NCBI GenBank assembly: GCA_040756655.1
Contig: JBFLYN010000008.1
Coordinates: forward strand, 22,763 to 86,762
From: JBFLYN01 sp040756655
GTDB lineage: Bacteria; Bacillota; Sulfobacillia; UBA8153
Length of the DNA stretch: 64,000 nt
Reading direction: 5' to 3'
Shown here piece by piece: positions 42,044 through 50,440 of the stretch. A program made the position numbers and the translations under genes. The notes under the pieces were generated by a model. It was not told the DNA's origin. It made no database searches and saw only the letters and a list, made by a program, of their open reading frames with translations. How positions within the stretch are numbered: the first letter of the stretch is position 1; each line of letters starts with the position of its first letter.

Positions 42044-42541
42044 CTAAGGGTCACTGCTCTCGAGAAACGTAATCCTGGCGCTGGCCTTCCCGTCCTGGAA
42101 AGAGGCCACCACGTACGAGGCCAGGCTGCTACGGGGCGCCACGGGTGAGCCCGGGTTGATGACCATACACGGGCCCAACTGCTCCACGAAGGGCTTGTGC
42201 AGGTGCCCGTAAACTACGACATCGGCATTTTGCCCAAATTGGCGGGCCATGCGGGAGGGCCTGGGTCTCCCCCACTGGTCACCGTGGGCAAGCACTATTC
42301 TTAGCCCCGCCACTTCAAACCGCTCAACCGGGAGCAGGATGGCCTCCAGTTCGTCCCGGTCGCGGTTGCCGCGCACAGCATAGAGCCGCGGCGCAACAGA
42401 CTCAAACTGCCTGTAGCAGTCCAAAGAAGTAAAATCACCGGTGTGAAGCACAAGGTCAGCCCGGCCGGCCTGCTGTAGGAGCTGGATTGGAACCTGCCCG
42501 CCCTCGGGGATATGGGTGTCTCCCAGTATGAGGACTCTCAT
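42044..42541 (-). CDS. YfcE/MJ0936-type phosphodiesterase
   Basis: A 165-residue calcineurin-like phosphodiesterase. Metal motifs are LILGDTHIPEG, LVLHTGDFTSLD, AVRGNRDRDEL, IVLAHGDQWG and VVYGHLHKPFVE, followed by NPGSPVAPR. The family hydrolyses phosphodiesters in vitro; natural substrates are unknown. ATG 42541 has GGAG 7 nt upstream and gives the usual start MRVLILGDTH. Divergent from the P-loop/beta-helix operon. Confidence 0.85.
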   Translation of the reverse strand: MRVLILGDTHIPEGGQVPIQLLQQAGRADLVLHTGDFTSLDCYRQFESVAPRLYAVRGNRDRDELEAILLPVERFEVAGLRIVLAHGDQWGRPRPSRMARQFGQNADVVVYGHLHKPFVEQLGPCMVINPGSPVAPRSSLASYVVASFQDGKASARITFLESSDP

Positions 42542-42661
42542 GCGACCACTCCGTCGGTTTCCTGCTGACTGCATCATAACATAGGCCGCAGGCGGGTGGA
42601 AACTATGCTGCTTTTTTCAAAGTTTCTGTTGAACCAGAAGTAGTTTTATGGTACAAGGAAG

Positions 42662-43078
42662 GTGCGAGGTGCGTTGACACGCATGATGCAGGCAACAGCG
42701 CTAACCAACCAATGCGCCACCTCACCGCTGGTAGGTGTGGTGGGGATCTGTGCGGTAGGCAAAAGCACCCTGACCAATGGCCTACGCAGCGCCGGTTACT
42801 CAGTCATCGAGATCCCCCAGGAACACTCCGAACTCCCATATCTCTGGGCCAGGCACCACCCGGCGTTCTTGGTCTACTTGGACGTGGCCGATGCTGTGGT
42901 GGAAAAACGAAGAAGCTACCTGGTCCGGGAGAGGCTCGCCCAGGAACGAGAGCTCTTGGCTTTTGCCAGGGCCAACGCCCAACTTCGGTTGGATGTGGAC
43001 GGCATGGACCCCAAGCAGGTCCTGGAGGCCGTGGTGGCTGCCCTGGAGGCCGCCGGTATCACCCGGAACCCATTTTGA
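42662..43078 (+). CDS. Small P-loop NTPase (kinase-like)
   Basis: A 138-residue protein with a Walker A motif GICAVGKST (about 29-37) right after a hydrophobic strand PLVGVVG. Then comes SAGYSVIEIPQEHSELPYLW, and HHPAFLVYLDVADAVVEKRRSYLVRERLAQERELLAFARANA, which resembles the LID-like Arg-rich segment of small nucleotide or shikimate-type kinases. It ends with a typical C-terminal helix (DPKQVLEAVVAALEAAGI). Family not identified. GTG 42662 is used; TTG 42674 and ATG 42683 are alternatives. It is followed after 18 nt by two beta-helix genes, so it likely serves them. Confidence 0.6.
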   Translation: MRGALTRMMQATALTNQCATSPLVGVVGICAVGKSTLTNGLRSAGYSVIEIPQEHSELPYLWARHHPAFLVYLDVADAVVEKRRSYLVRERLAQERELLAFARANAQLRLDVDGMDPKQVLEAVVAALEAAGITRNPF

Positions 43079-43096
43079 GAGGCAGGTACCCGCATA

Positions 43097-44251
43097 TTGT
43101 TCTTCAGGAAGAAAGAACGGCAGCGTCTCTCACCCTCCAGCGAGGGCAAGGTGCCTTCGCGTACCATCTGCGTCCCAGGCGAATTTCCCACTATCCAGGA
43201 GGCTCTGGACGGAGCCCGGGACGGCGATACAGTGATAGTAAGGCCCGGCATCTACCTGGAGAACCTGGACTTCCGGGGGAAGCAGGTCAGGCTGTGCAGC
43301 ACTGATCCCAAGGACCGCAAAGTGGTGCGTTCGACAGTCATTGACGGGGGACACAGGGGTAGTACCGTGTACTTCCGTGGCGGCGAGCAGCAGGGTGCCG
43401 TCCTGTCCGGTTTCACCATCACCAACGGTCACGGGCGCCTTGACGGCGAATGGTGCGGCGGAGGGATCTCCATACTCAACCAATCGGGGCCGGTGATCGA
43501 GCACAACATCGTCGAGGGCAACTGCTCCGATGGGGACGGCGCGGGCATCTTCGTAGACCGCTCCTGGCCCACCGTAAGGTACAACCTGATCCAGGCCAAC
43601 CAGGCCGCAGGTTATGGCGGGGGCATGCACGTGGGCCGGGACTTCATCCGCCCAGAAGACGAGCCGGTGGTGACGACCCCGAAGGAGCAACTGGAGGCAT
43701 TCGCCCGGCTTCTTGACACCATGGCACCGGGGCAGGAGCTGCGCTCGCCCAGGGACGGCCTAGAACCGCCCGAGTACATTCCATCCGGCCCGGCCGACCT
43801 ACCCCAATCAACACCCAAAGAAACCCCCAGGACACTGGTGCAGGGCAATACCTTCTGGCATAACTCAGCGGCGGCCGGAGGAGGGCTGCACGTATCTGAT
43901 GACGGGCCCATCATAGAGGCCAATGCTTTCCGTGAGAACCGGGCCCGGGCCGGCGGGGCGGTCATGCTCTGGGCAGGGGCACAGCCAGTCCTGGTCAGAA
44001 ACCAGATCGCCCATAACCAGGCGTGTACCGAAGGCGGGGGCATCGTCACGGAATGGGGTTCGGCTCCATTGCTGGCCGCTAACGTCATCACCCGCAACAG
44101 CAGCTGGCGGGGGGCAGCCATCATGGTGTGCGAAAACTCCAGCCCGGTAATTCGGAAAAACCGCCTGGTTCAAAACCAGAGCCGGGACGGGGGCGCGGTG
44201 TTCTGCTGGCCGCGCTCTTCCCCGGTGCTGGAAGGGAACGTCGAGGAGTAG
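43097..44251 (+). CDS. Right-handed parallel beta-helix protein 1
   Basis: A 384-residue pectate-lyase-like beta-helix protein of the NosD/PbH1-repeat type. It opens with ICVPGEFPTIQEALDGARDGDTVIVRPGIYLENLDFRG, then successive rungs: GFTITNGHG, GGGISILNQSGPVIEHNIVEGN, GAGIFVDRSWPTVRYNLIQAN, GGGLHVSDDGPIIEANAFRENRA and others. A Pro-rich insertion of about 65 residues (EDEPVVTTPKEQ to STPKETP) interrupts the ladder near the middle. There is no signal peptide or membrane segment, so it seems cytoplasmic, unusual for this fold. It starts at TTG 43097 with AGAGGCAGG upstream. Paralogue of the next gene. No catalytic residues can be assigned. Confidence 0.75.
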   Translation: MFFRKKERQRLSPSSEGKVPSRTICVPGEFPTIQEALDGARDGDTVIVRPGIYLENLDFRGKQVRLCSTDPKDRKVVRSTVIDGGHRGSTVYFRGGEQQGAVLSGFTITNGHGRLDGEWCGGGISILNQSGPVIEHNIVEGNCSDGDGAGIFVDRSWPTVRYNLIQANQAAGYGGGMHVGRDFIRPEDEPVVTTPKEQLEAFARLLDTMAPGQELRSPRDGLEPPEYIPSGPADLPQSTPKETPRTLVQGNTFWHNSAAAGGGLHVSDDGPIIEANAFRENRARAGGAVMLWAGAQPVLVRNQIAHNQACTEGGGIVTEWGSAPLLAANVITRNSSWRGAAIMVCENSSPVIRKNRLVQNQSRDGGAVFCWPRSSPVLEGNVEE

Positions 44252-44275
44252 CTGCCCTGGGAGGGGGAGACCCTC

Positions 44276-45427
44276 ATGGATGCCATCATGGCCCTAGTCG
44301 GAACCGGGCTGCTGGTGTTGCTCACAGCCATCCTGGTGGTACGGTGGTGGCCCCGGCGCCGCCGCCGGAAGCACCTGTCTACCCGCACTCTACATGTACC
44401 TGCCCAGTTCCCCTCTATCCAGTCGGCCATGAATGAGGCCAGTCCCGGTGACGTGGTAATGGTAGCACCGGGCGTGTACCGTGAAAACCTGGATTTCCGC
44501 GGGAAGGGTATTACCGTCACCAGCCGGGACCCCCTGGACCAGGCGGTAGTAGCCACCACTATCATTGAAGGTGACCAGAAGGGACCGGTGGTCACCTTCA
44601 ACGGTTACGAAGAGCCGGATTCGGTCTTGAGTGGGTTCACCATCACTAATGGGTCTGGTGAGCTACTAGTCTCCCTCAACGTCCTGGGGAGTTCGGCCCG
44701 GGTGGGGGGAGGTATCCGCATTGGGAGCGAAAGCGGCCCCATCATCAGGAACAACGTCATCACCGGCAACCTGGCGGACCTGGGCGGCGGGGTGTACGCC
44801 TGCAGCACATCCTTTCCCGTACTGGAAGATAATAGCATCTCCCATAACCATGCCCTCCTGGGCGGAGGGGTCAGGGTGGCGGGCGATTTTCGGGAGCCCG
44901 ACGCCGAGGATACCTACGTCCACGGGCAGCGAATCACCTTCACCCTCAAGCGCTGTACCATCAGCAACAACCGGGCCAGTATCGGAGGAGGTATCTCCAT
45001 CGATCGCCTGGCCTCCCCCGGCATCGTGCACAGCATCATACGTGACAATGCAGCCACCTGGGACGGGGGAGGCATCGCCATCTGGGACCGCTCCTCCCCG
45101 GAGATCATCGGCAACTACATCCACCGGAACCGGGCCGGCAGCACATACGGTTACGGAGGCGGTATTAGCGTTATCAACACCTGCAAGCCGACGATGGTCG
45201 CAAATACCATTGAGGATAACGAAGCCATCGGAAGCGCTGAGAGCGGAGGAGGGGGCATTTGCGTGTACCGCTCTTCCCCCTGTATCAGTAACAACGTGAT
45301 CAGGGGCAACCGGTCCCAAAAAGGACCCGACCTGTACCTCTGGAGTTCGGCCGCACCCGTCCTCAATGGGAACCAGCTCCACGAGGATGCTACGGCCCAA
45401 CGGCTGGCGGCGGGCGGTCTGAAATAA
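44276..45427 (+). CDS. Right-handed parallel beta-helix protein 2, membrane-anchored
   Basis: A 383-residue paralogue of the preceding protein with an N-terminal membrane anchor (ALVGTGLLVLLTAILVVRWW, about 5-25) followed by a basic stop-transfer RRRRRK. That suggests the helix faces the cytoplasm. It repeats the opening LHVPAQFPSIQSAMNEASPGDVVMVAPGVYRENLDFRGKG and rungs such as GGGIRIGSESGPIIRNNVITGN, GGGVYACSTSFPVLEDNSISHN, GGISIDRLASPGIVHSIIRDN and GGGICVYRSSPCISNNVIRGN. ATG 44276 has GGGAGGGGGAG upstream, 24 nt after gene 1. The pair with a P-loop NTPase is not a combination I recognise. Confidence 0.75.
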   Translation: MDAIMALVGTGLLVLLTAILVVRWWPRRRRRKHLSTRTLHVPAQFPSIQSAMNEASPGDVVMVAPGVYRENLDFRGKGITVTSRDPLDQAVVATTIIEGDQKGPVVTFNGYEEPDSVLSGFTITNGSGELLVSLNVLGSSARVGGGIRIGSESGPIIRNNVITGNLADLGGGVYACSTSFPVLEDNSISHNHALLGGGVRVAGDFREPDAEDTYVHGQRITFTLKRCTISNNRASIGGGISIDRLASPGIVHSIIRDNAATWDGGGIAIWDRSSPEIIGNYIHRNRAGSTYGYGGGISVINTCKPTMVANTIEDNEAIGSAESGGGGICVYRSSPCISNNVIRGNRSQKGPDLYLWSSAAPVLNGNQLHEDATAQRLAAGGLK

Positions 45428-45462
45428 CGAACGCCGGCATCGCCGTAGGGACCCGGCGGGAA

Positions 45463-46080
45463 TCACACTGCGCGCCCGATGCCCCTGGTGTAGTCCCCGG
45501 GGGCCAGGTAGGCAAGCCACCCGTATCGCCGGGCCCACCCGCCGACCCACTCGAGGTCGGTTTGTGGTGAGTCCTGCCCCAACAGCAACACCCGCCGTTG
45601 GCTGCCGCACCACGTCGCCAATTCGCGGGCCTTTGCGTCGAGCCAGTGAGGGACCCTGGCCGGGCACCCAGGAAAGTCTTCCCAGCAAAGGCCGTCTACG
45701 TAGTCACGGGTAAACCTGTGAGGACCCCAAAAGCCCATGTTCTGGACGACAATGGCTTCTGGCCAAGCGCGGCGAACTGACCGCACCAGCCGCCCCACGT
45801 CCACCGCTGCCTGGAGGCGTTGGGCAGGGGGAATCCGTTCGTCTTCCACATCGCCGAGGGTATCCAGGAACACACCGTCGTAGTGTGGACGGAAAGAGTG
45901 CACCCTGGCAGTGACAGCACCCGTCAGGGCAGCCGACGGGGCCAGGATCCAGTTGCCGTAGGCCGTGTTTTGCAAAGGCACGCCGTCTACCCGAAGACAG
46001 CCTGCGGGCTCTCCCTCCCCGGCTTCCTCCGGTGTCACCTCAAGAACGCTGACATAGGCCAGCACTCGCGTTCCCCGTGA
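45463..46080 (-). pseudogene. GH114-like glycosidase, 5' end removed by IS scar
   Basis: This is the C-terminal ~205 codons of a TIM-barrel protein resembling GH114 (endo-alpha-1,4-polygalactosaminidase-like, TM1410 family). The recognisable parts are TRVLAYVSVLEVTPEEAG, HYDGVFLDTLGDVED (the conserved FLD), RSVRRAWPEAIVVQNMGF, and YVDGLCWEDFPG with WARRYGWLAYLAPGDY at the end. The first strand(s) of the barrel are gone: the frame continues into transposon-derived sequence at 46081. No start codon or ribosome site fits. It was probably a secreted carbohydrate enzyme. Confidence 0.6.
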
Positions 46081-46316
46081 GCTTGACCCGGTTTGGTGGA
46101 CACCCCATACTTGAGACAGGGGAGGTTGCCAATGCCGGGAACAAGACCACCATATCCGCTGCGGCGGTGAACCATCTGGTGGATGCCCAGCCGCCGGAGT
46201 TCCGACCCGAAGTTCTGATCGGGGATACTGCCTATGGGACCGGACAGGTACGCGCCGACCTGGCCGTCCGCCAAATGCAGGTGGTAGTAGCAAGCACCGA
46301 CGGAGACGACGCGTGA
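46081..46316 (+). mobile_element. Chimeric scar of two insertion sequences
   Basis: The first part (46081-46161) matches, with two short gaps, the end of the IS3-type element at 478-388: ACCCGG-TT-GTGGACAC, GTTGCCAATGCCGGGA and ACCATATCCGCTG are shared. The match stops sharply at 46161. The second part encodes PEFRPEVLIGDTAYGTGQVRADLA, a DDE transposase fragment of the IS1182/IS5-like kind, up to about 46310. Neither part can transpose. The scar truncates the GH114-like gene on its left. Confidence 0.65.
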
Positions 46317-46354
46317 TACACCGTCCTTCCGCCTGGTCTTGACGAAACGGGGGA

Positions 46355-47296
46355 ATGTTACTAGTGAAAGCCATGGTCACCGGAGGAGCGGGGTTCATCG
46401 GTTCTCACCTGGCCAGTGCGCTCTTGGCGGACGGTCACGAAGTGCTGGTGGTAGATGACCTGAGTACGGGACGTCATGACAACCTCGAACCTGGCGTTGG
46501 TTTTGAGTGCCTGGACATTCTTGAGCGGGAAGCCCTCGCCAGGCTGACCACGGCTTTCTCGCCCCAGGTCATCTTCCACTTGGCGGCCCAGACATCAGTG
46601 GGATGCTCTGTAAGGGATCCGGTTCACGACGCCAGGGTCAACATCCTGGGTTCCCTGAACGTCATTGCGGCTGCGTGCTGCACCGGTGCAGTGCTGGTCT
46701 ACGCTTCGTCGGCAGCGTGTTATGGCCAGCCCCTAGCCCTCCCCATCTCGGAAGACCACTTACCCCACCCGGTGTCACCATATGGAGCCAGCAAGTTGGT
46801 GGTGGAAGGTTACCTCTCAGTCTTCGCCCATACCCACAGGCTGGCCAGTTGCAGCCTGCGGCTGGCCAACGTGTACGGCCCGCGCCAGTCGGCCGAGGGT
46901 GAGGCCGGTGTAGTATCCGTTTTCGTCGACCGGGCCCTTAACGGCCTTTCCCCCACCATCCACGGTGACGGTAACCAGACCCGGGACTTCGTCTATGTCG
47001 GGGATGTTGTGGAGGCGTTTCAACTGGCAGCGATGCGCCCGAGAGGAGTCTACAACATCGGGACAGGCCGTGAGCATACTGTGAGCCAGCTTTGGGAGAT
47101 GCTGGCCGGTCATGCACACGACCTGGGGGTGAGGGTAAGGGCTCCGGTTACGGCCGCCGCACGGCCCGGTGACATCTACCGCAGCGTATTCGACTGTACC
47201 AGGGCTCACCGGGAGCTAGGATGGCAGGCCCGGACCGGCTTACGCGAGGGCCTGGCACTTACGCTGGCGGCTTCACGGGTAGCGGATCATCGCTAG
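46355..47296 (+). CDS. NAD-dependent sugar epimerase/dehydratase (GalE-like)
   Basis: A 313-residue extended short-chain dehydrogenase. The Rossmann motif is VTGGAGFIGSHLASALL; VVDDLSTGRHDNL, FHLAAQTSVGCSV, YASSAACYG, the catalytic PYGASKLVVEGY (YxxxK) and RLANVYGPRQS follow, then DFVYVGDVVEAF and NIGTGREHTVSQL. This is the pattern of UDP-glucose 4-epimerase-like enzymes acting on nucleotide sugars for surface polysaccharides. ATG 46355 is used; the catalytic core begins within a few residues. It follows the IS scar directly. Confidence 0.88.
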   Translation: MLLVKAMVTGGAGFIGSHLASALLADGHEVLVVDDLSTGRHDNLEPGVGFECLDILEREALARLTTAFSPQVIFHLAAQTSVGCSVRDPVHDARVNILGSLNVIAAACCTGAVLVYASSAACYGQPLALPISEDHLPHPVSPYGASKLVVEGYLSVFAHTHRLASCSLRLANVYGPRQSAEGEAGVVSVFVDRALNGLSPTIHGDGNQTRDFVYVGDVVEAFQLAAMRPRGVYNIGTGREHTVSQLWEMLAGHAHDLGVRVRAPVTAAARPGDIYRSVFDCTRAHRELGWQARTGLREGLALTLAASRVADHR

Positions 47297-47473
47297 CCTG
47301 ACACTGGGACGACAGCTGTATTACATATGGGAGAGCATCACCCGGCGACCGGTCAGTGCGCCAAGGAGTTCGGCGATCCCGGTGGCGTTGTCACAGGACG
47401 TCAGTGGGCAATTAAGTAACACCGCCACTACTTCGTCCGGCCATAGCCAGTTCACCCACTTGCCCCTCCCCGG

Positions 47474-48298
47474 TCAGGCCAGGAGACTCTCAATGAACAC
47501 CGCCAACCCGTCTTCATCGTGGTGCCCGATGACCAGGTCGGCCCGGCTCTTGACCTCTTCGCGAGCGTTACCCATGGCCACCCCCAACCCGGCCAGTTCC
47601 AGCATTTCAAGGTCGTTGAGGTGGTCCCCCACGGCCACCACTTCGCCGGCATCCACGCCGTAGTACTCGCACAGAAAGCGTAGACCATCCGCCTTGGAGG
47701 TAAGGGGATAGATCTCGTAAAACCAGGTGCCGTCGTAGTCACGGGTGTGAAAGGTCCTGGTCTTGGCCGGATCCAGGTAGGGCCGGGCCAGTTCGCAGGC
47801 GGCCCGGGTCCGTTCCTCGTTGTCGCCCACCACCAGCCGCAGGGGTTCCCAGTCGGTGCCGCGGACCAGGCATGGTACCCGGGCTACATGGGCCCCTTCT
47901 TTGGCGATGTAGTCCACCATGCGCGTCCACGTGGGCGCAACCGCATAGTACACGTCGGGAGGAATGGCCGAGTCCCGGTAGGCAAAGGCACTTAGTCCCT
48001 GATCATGCCATTTGAAAAGAAGACCTGCCACGGCATCCCGGGGTATGCTAACCACACGCAACGACTCCAGGGTCACCGGATCGGCAACGACCGCGCCGTT
48101 AAACGAGATGATGGGTCCCGGCAAGCCCAGGGCCGTGCACACGCTCACCGTCGATCGTGGGCGCCTGCCCGTAACCAGGCACACGTGCATCCCGCTGTCC
48201 CGGGCGGCCCAAACCGCCTCCTTCACCCGTTCAGAAAGCTTGCCTCGACTGTCAAGAAGCGTCCCATCGATATCCAGAGCCAGCAACCGGTAGGTCAT
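47474..48298 (-). CDS. Cof-type HAD phosphatase
   Basis: A 274-residue Cof/YidA-type HAD hydrolase. Motif I is LLALDIDGTLLDSRG, motif II VCLVTGRRP, and motifs III-IV TSKADGLRFL and VVAVGDHLNDLEML, with the C2 cap in the middle and the typical GVAMGNAREEVKSRADLVIG. These enzymes dephosphorylate sugar phosphates, FMN or similar. The start at 48298 gives MTYRLLALDIDGT. It begins 46 nt inside the 3' end of the upstream HAD gene, so the two are coupled. Confidence 0.9.
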   Translation of the reverse strand: MTYRLLALDIDGTLLDSRGKLSERVKEAVWAARDSGMHVCLVTGRRPRSTVSVCTALGLPGPIISFNGAVVADPVTLESLRVVSIPRDAVAGLLFKWHDQGLSAFAYRDSAIPPDVYYAVAPTWTRMVDYIAKEGAHVARVPCLVRGTDWEPLRLVVGDNEERTRAACELARPYLDPAKTRTFHTRDYDGTWFYEIYPLTSKADGLRFLCEYYGVDAGEVVAVGDHLNDLEMLELAGLGVAMGNAREEVKSRADLVIGHHDEDGLAVFIESLLA

Positions 48299-49019
48299 GA
48301 GCCACACCCATTCTGTGGTTTTCCAATATACACTGGCCAGCAGCCAGCAGGTCCGGGCAGCAGCGCAGCGATGCCGGGTGGAACCCGCGTACCAGGATCC
48401 CTGGGATGCCAGCCGCGCAGGCTCCCAGCACGTCCGCCGTAACGTTGTCCCCTACCATCCACGCGTGCCGGGGCCGGTCCAGGGCCTCAATGGCCAGGTC
48501 AAAAATGTGCCGGTTAGGTTTCTCATAGCCCAAAGCCGCCGAATTGAAGATGCCTGCCAAGAGTGGAGAAAGGCCCAGGTGTTCCACGATGCCCGGCAGT
48601 TCGGGGACGTGATTGGATATGATGGCGTGACTCCATCCTTCGCTGGCCAGGTAGGTCAGGGTGGGAACCGTGTCGGGGAAAAGCGACCAGCGGGTAGGGT
48701 CGGTGTAGCAGGTAGGCACCATGTCTGCCATGACGCCGGCCCGGTCCGGGGAGATCCCCAACGCGATATATGCACGGCGAAACATGGGCGTCACGCGCGC
48801 CCACCACCGGGGCGCAGTGTCCAGCTCCGGGTGGGGGACTTCAGGTTGGTGCCATGGGAAGCCCTCCCGGAGGTACGGGCGGAAGCTCTCGGGTGTAAGA
48901 TCCGTCGCAGGCTCCATGCCCACGACTATCTCGTACATGGCCCGGCTCCACATACCATCACGCCTAAAGCCAAGCGTGCCGTCAAAGTCCCAAAATATGA
49001 CTCTATTGCATCTTGCCAT
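48252..49019 (-). CDS. HAD-superfamily hydrolase
   Basis: A 255-residue HAD phosphatase with a C1 cap. Motif I is VIFWDFDGTLGFRRDG, motif II AIISNHVPELPGIVEHLGL, the lysine LGYEKPNRHIFDLAIEAL, and motif IV HAWMVGDNVTADVLGACAAGIPGILVRG. Substrate unknown. ATG 49019 has GAGGAAAA 7 nt upstream. The last 15 codons overlap the start of the next HAD gene in another frame; the C-terminus after about residue 230 is not conserved. Upstream (49020-49369) there is no gene, only the divergent promoter region of the PerR-like gene. Confidence 0.85.
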   Translation of the reverse strand: MARCNRVIFWDFDGTLGFRRDGMWSRAMYEIVVGMEPATDLTPESFRPYLREGFPWHQPEVPHPELDTAPRWWARVTPMFRRAYIALGISPDRAGVMADMVPTCYTDPTRWSLFPDTVPTLTYLASEGWSHAIISNHVPELPGIVEHLGLSPLLAGIFNSAALGYEKPNRHIFDLAIEALDRPRHAWMVGDNVTADVLGACAAGIPGILVRGFHPASLRCCPDLLAAGQCILENHRMGVAHDLPVAGSGYRWDAS

Positions 49020-49326
49020 TGCCGTTTTCCTCGCAGTCCCCAGGGTCCCACAGGCTCCTGGAAGCCGTCAACTCTTGCTCACCCCTCGCCCAGAGTTCGT
49101 ACCTTACAGGATATTCGTGCCTGCCACCATCCTCGTGAGCGGCAGAGCACCCTCGTCCCCCACAAGCAATTCCACGCCGACCCCGGCACATCCTCCCGGC
49201 CGGTCGCGGTCTGTTAGCCTGCACCTGGTGGCGTAGGTGCAGTTTTCTTTGGGAATGCACTGTTTTCCCAGCGGACACAAGAGAGACAGGAACTTCCAAA
49301 GTTTTCTCGTTGACCTCTTGATACAG

Positions 49327-49352
49327 TAATAATTCCTAAGTCGGATTAATTA
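49327..49352. promoter_or_regulatory. Imperfect AT-rich palindrome, candidate PerR box
   Basis: TAATAATTCC and GGATTAATTA are inverted around 6 nt, 18 nt before the perR-like start. It is AT-rich in a GC-rich genome and placed for autorepression of perR-rubrerythrin. It only loosely matches the Bacillus PerR box. Confidence 0.4.
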
Positions 49353-49369
49353 CAGAGGCGATCAACTCG

Positions 49370-49858
49370 ATGGAGCGGCAGGAGCATGTAGAACTAGGGA
49401 TTCTGCGGTCGGCCGGGCTGCGGGCCACCCCGCAGCGACTGGCCATCCTCAGGCTACTACTGGGCACCCAGGCTCATCCTAGTCCCGAGACCGTCCACCG
49501 CGAGCTGAGTTCGGCATACCTGGGCCTTAGCCTGAACACTGTGTACCAGACCCTGCGCGCACTGGAGAAGGCCCGGGTGCTCCGCCGGGTAGGTGGAGAG
49601 CAGAACCTGTACCGGTACGACGCCAATGCCCACCCTCACCTGCACCTGGTGTGCAGGCAATGTGGCCGGGTGGATGATTGCAACGGCGAAATGATGCCTC
49701 TCCTGGATGACCTGAGCCGGGCGGTATCAGCCAGGACGGCCTGGGAGCTACGTGATCAGGACTCCTGCTTTTACGGGTACTGCCCACACTGCCGGGAGTC
49801 GAGGGAACTCTCACCAAAGGATAAGGAGGGTCACCATGAATCTCAACCTGGCCAATGA
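49370..49858 (+). CDS. perR: Fur-family regulator, PerR-like
   Basis: A 162-residue Fur/PerR regulator. The N-terminal winged helix reads RSAGLRATPQRLAILRLLL, SPETVHRELSSAYLGLSLNTVYQTLRALEKARVLRRV. The dimerisation domain has the regulatory metal residues in DANAHPHLHLVCRQCGRVDDC, and two CxxC zinc pairs (CRQC, CPHC) are present. Direct coupling to rubrerythrin favours a peroxide-sensing PerR over an iron-sensing Fur. However, it is also the only Fur-like protein in the window that could act on the Fur box at 63606. The C-terminal tail overlaps rubrerythrin. Confidence 0.85.
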   Translation: MERQEHVELGILRSAGLRATPQRLAILRLLLGTQAHPSPETVHRELSSAYLGLSLNTVYQTLRALEKARVLRRVGGEQNLYRYDANAHPHLHLVCRQCGRVDDCNGEMMPLLDDLSRAVSARTAWELRDQDSCFYGYCPHCRESRELSPKDKEGHHESQPGQ

Positions 49859-50267
49859 AGTGAACTTGGGCGTGACCAAGGGGACGGAGCTAGAAGAAGC
49901 AGTCAAGCAAAACTTCCGGGGCAAGACATTCGAAGTAGGATTGTACCTGGCCATGGCCAGGCAAGCGTACCGGGAAGGGTATCCTGAGATCGGCGAGGTA
50001 CTGGTGCGAATCGCCCAGGAAGAGGCCTGGCATGCAGCATCATACGCCGAACTCAACGGCATGATCGCCGGTTCCACCGCGGAAAACCTAAAGAAGATGC
50101 TCGCCGGAGAGCAGGCCGCCAACCGCAGCAAGAGGCAGACAGCGGTGAAGGCCAGGGAAGCCGGCAACGACCCGGCCCACGACTTCTTCGATGAAAGTTC
50201 CCGGGATGAAGCCCGTCACGCCCGGGCGCTCAAGGGGCTTTTGGACCGGTACTTTCCGGGGGCTTGA
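49836..50267 (+). CDS. Rubrerythrin-like diiron protein (no rubredoxin domain)
   Basis: A 143-residue four-helix diiron protein of the rubrerythrin family, a peroxide-reducing defence protein of anaerobes. Ligand-bearing segments are FRGKTFEVGLYLAMARQA, IAQEEAWHAASYAELNG and FDESSRDEARHARALKGLLDRYF. The C-terminal rubredoxin Cys4 domain of classical rubrerythrin is missing, so an external electron donor is needed. ATG 49836 has AAGGAGG 6 nt upstream and lies inside the end of perR. The stop codon TGA sits in the loop of a terminator hairpin. Confidence 0.9.
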   Translation: MNLNLANEVNLGVTKGTELEEAVKQNFRGKTFEVGLYLAMARQAYREGYPEIGEVLVRIAQEEAWHAASYAELNGMIAGSTAENLKKMLAGEQAANRSKRQTAVKAREAGNDPAHDFFDESSRDEARHARALKGLLDRYFPGA

Positions 50268-50313
50268 GCCCCCAGGTAACCTGCGCCGGGTGGCTCCCCA
50301 GGGGTCACCCGGC
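50258..50313 (+). terminator. Tandem hairpins ending the perR-rubrerythrin unit
   Basis: First GGGGGCT/AGCCCCC (50258-50273) with the rubrerythrin stop codon in its loop, then GCCGGGTG/CACCCGGC (50285-50313). No long T-run follows either. Confidence 0.55.
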
Positions 50314-50440
50314 AGTTCCCCCGCCCGCCCCGGCAACCCGGCCCGCCCACTGGATCTGAAGCCCAGGCCGTCACTTCATGCACCGTCTCACGCTGTCCTG
50401 CATAGCTTAGGACACGGTTGCAGAGGGAGAGGTGGGACAG

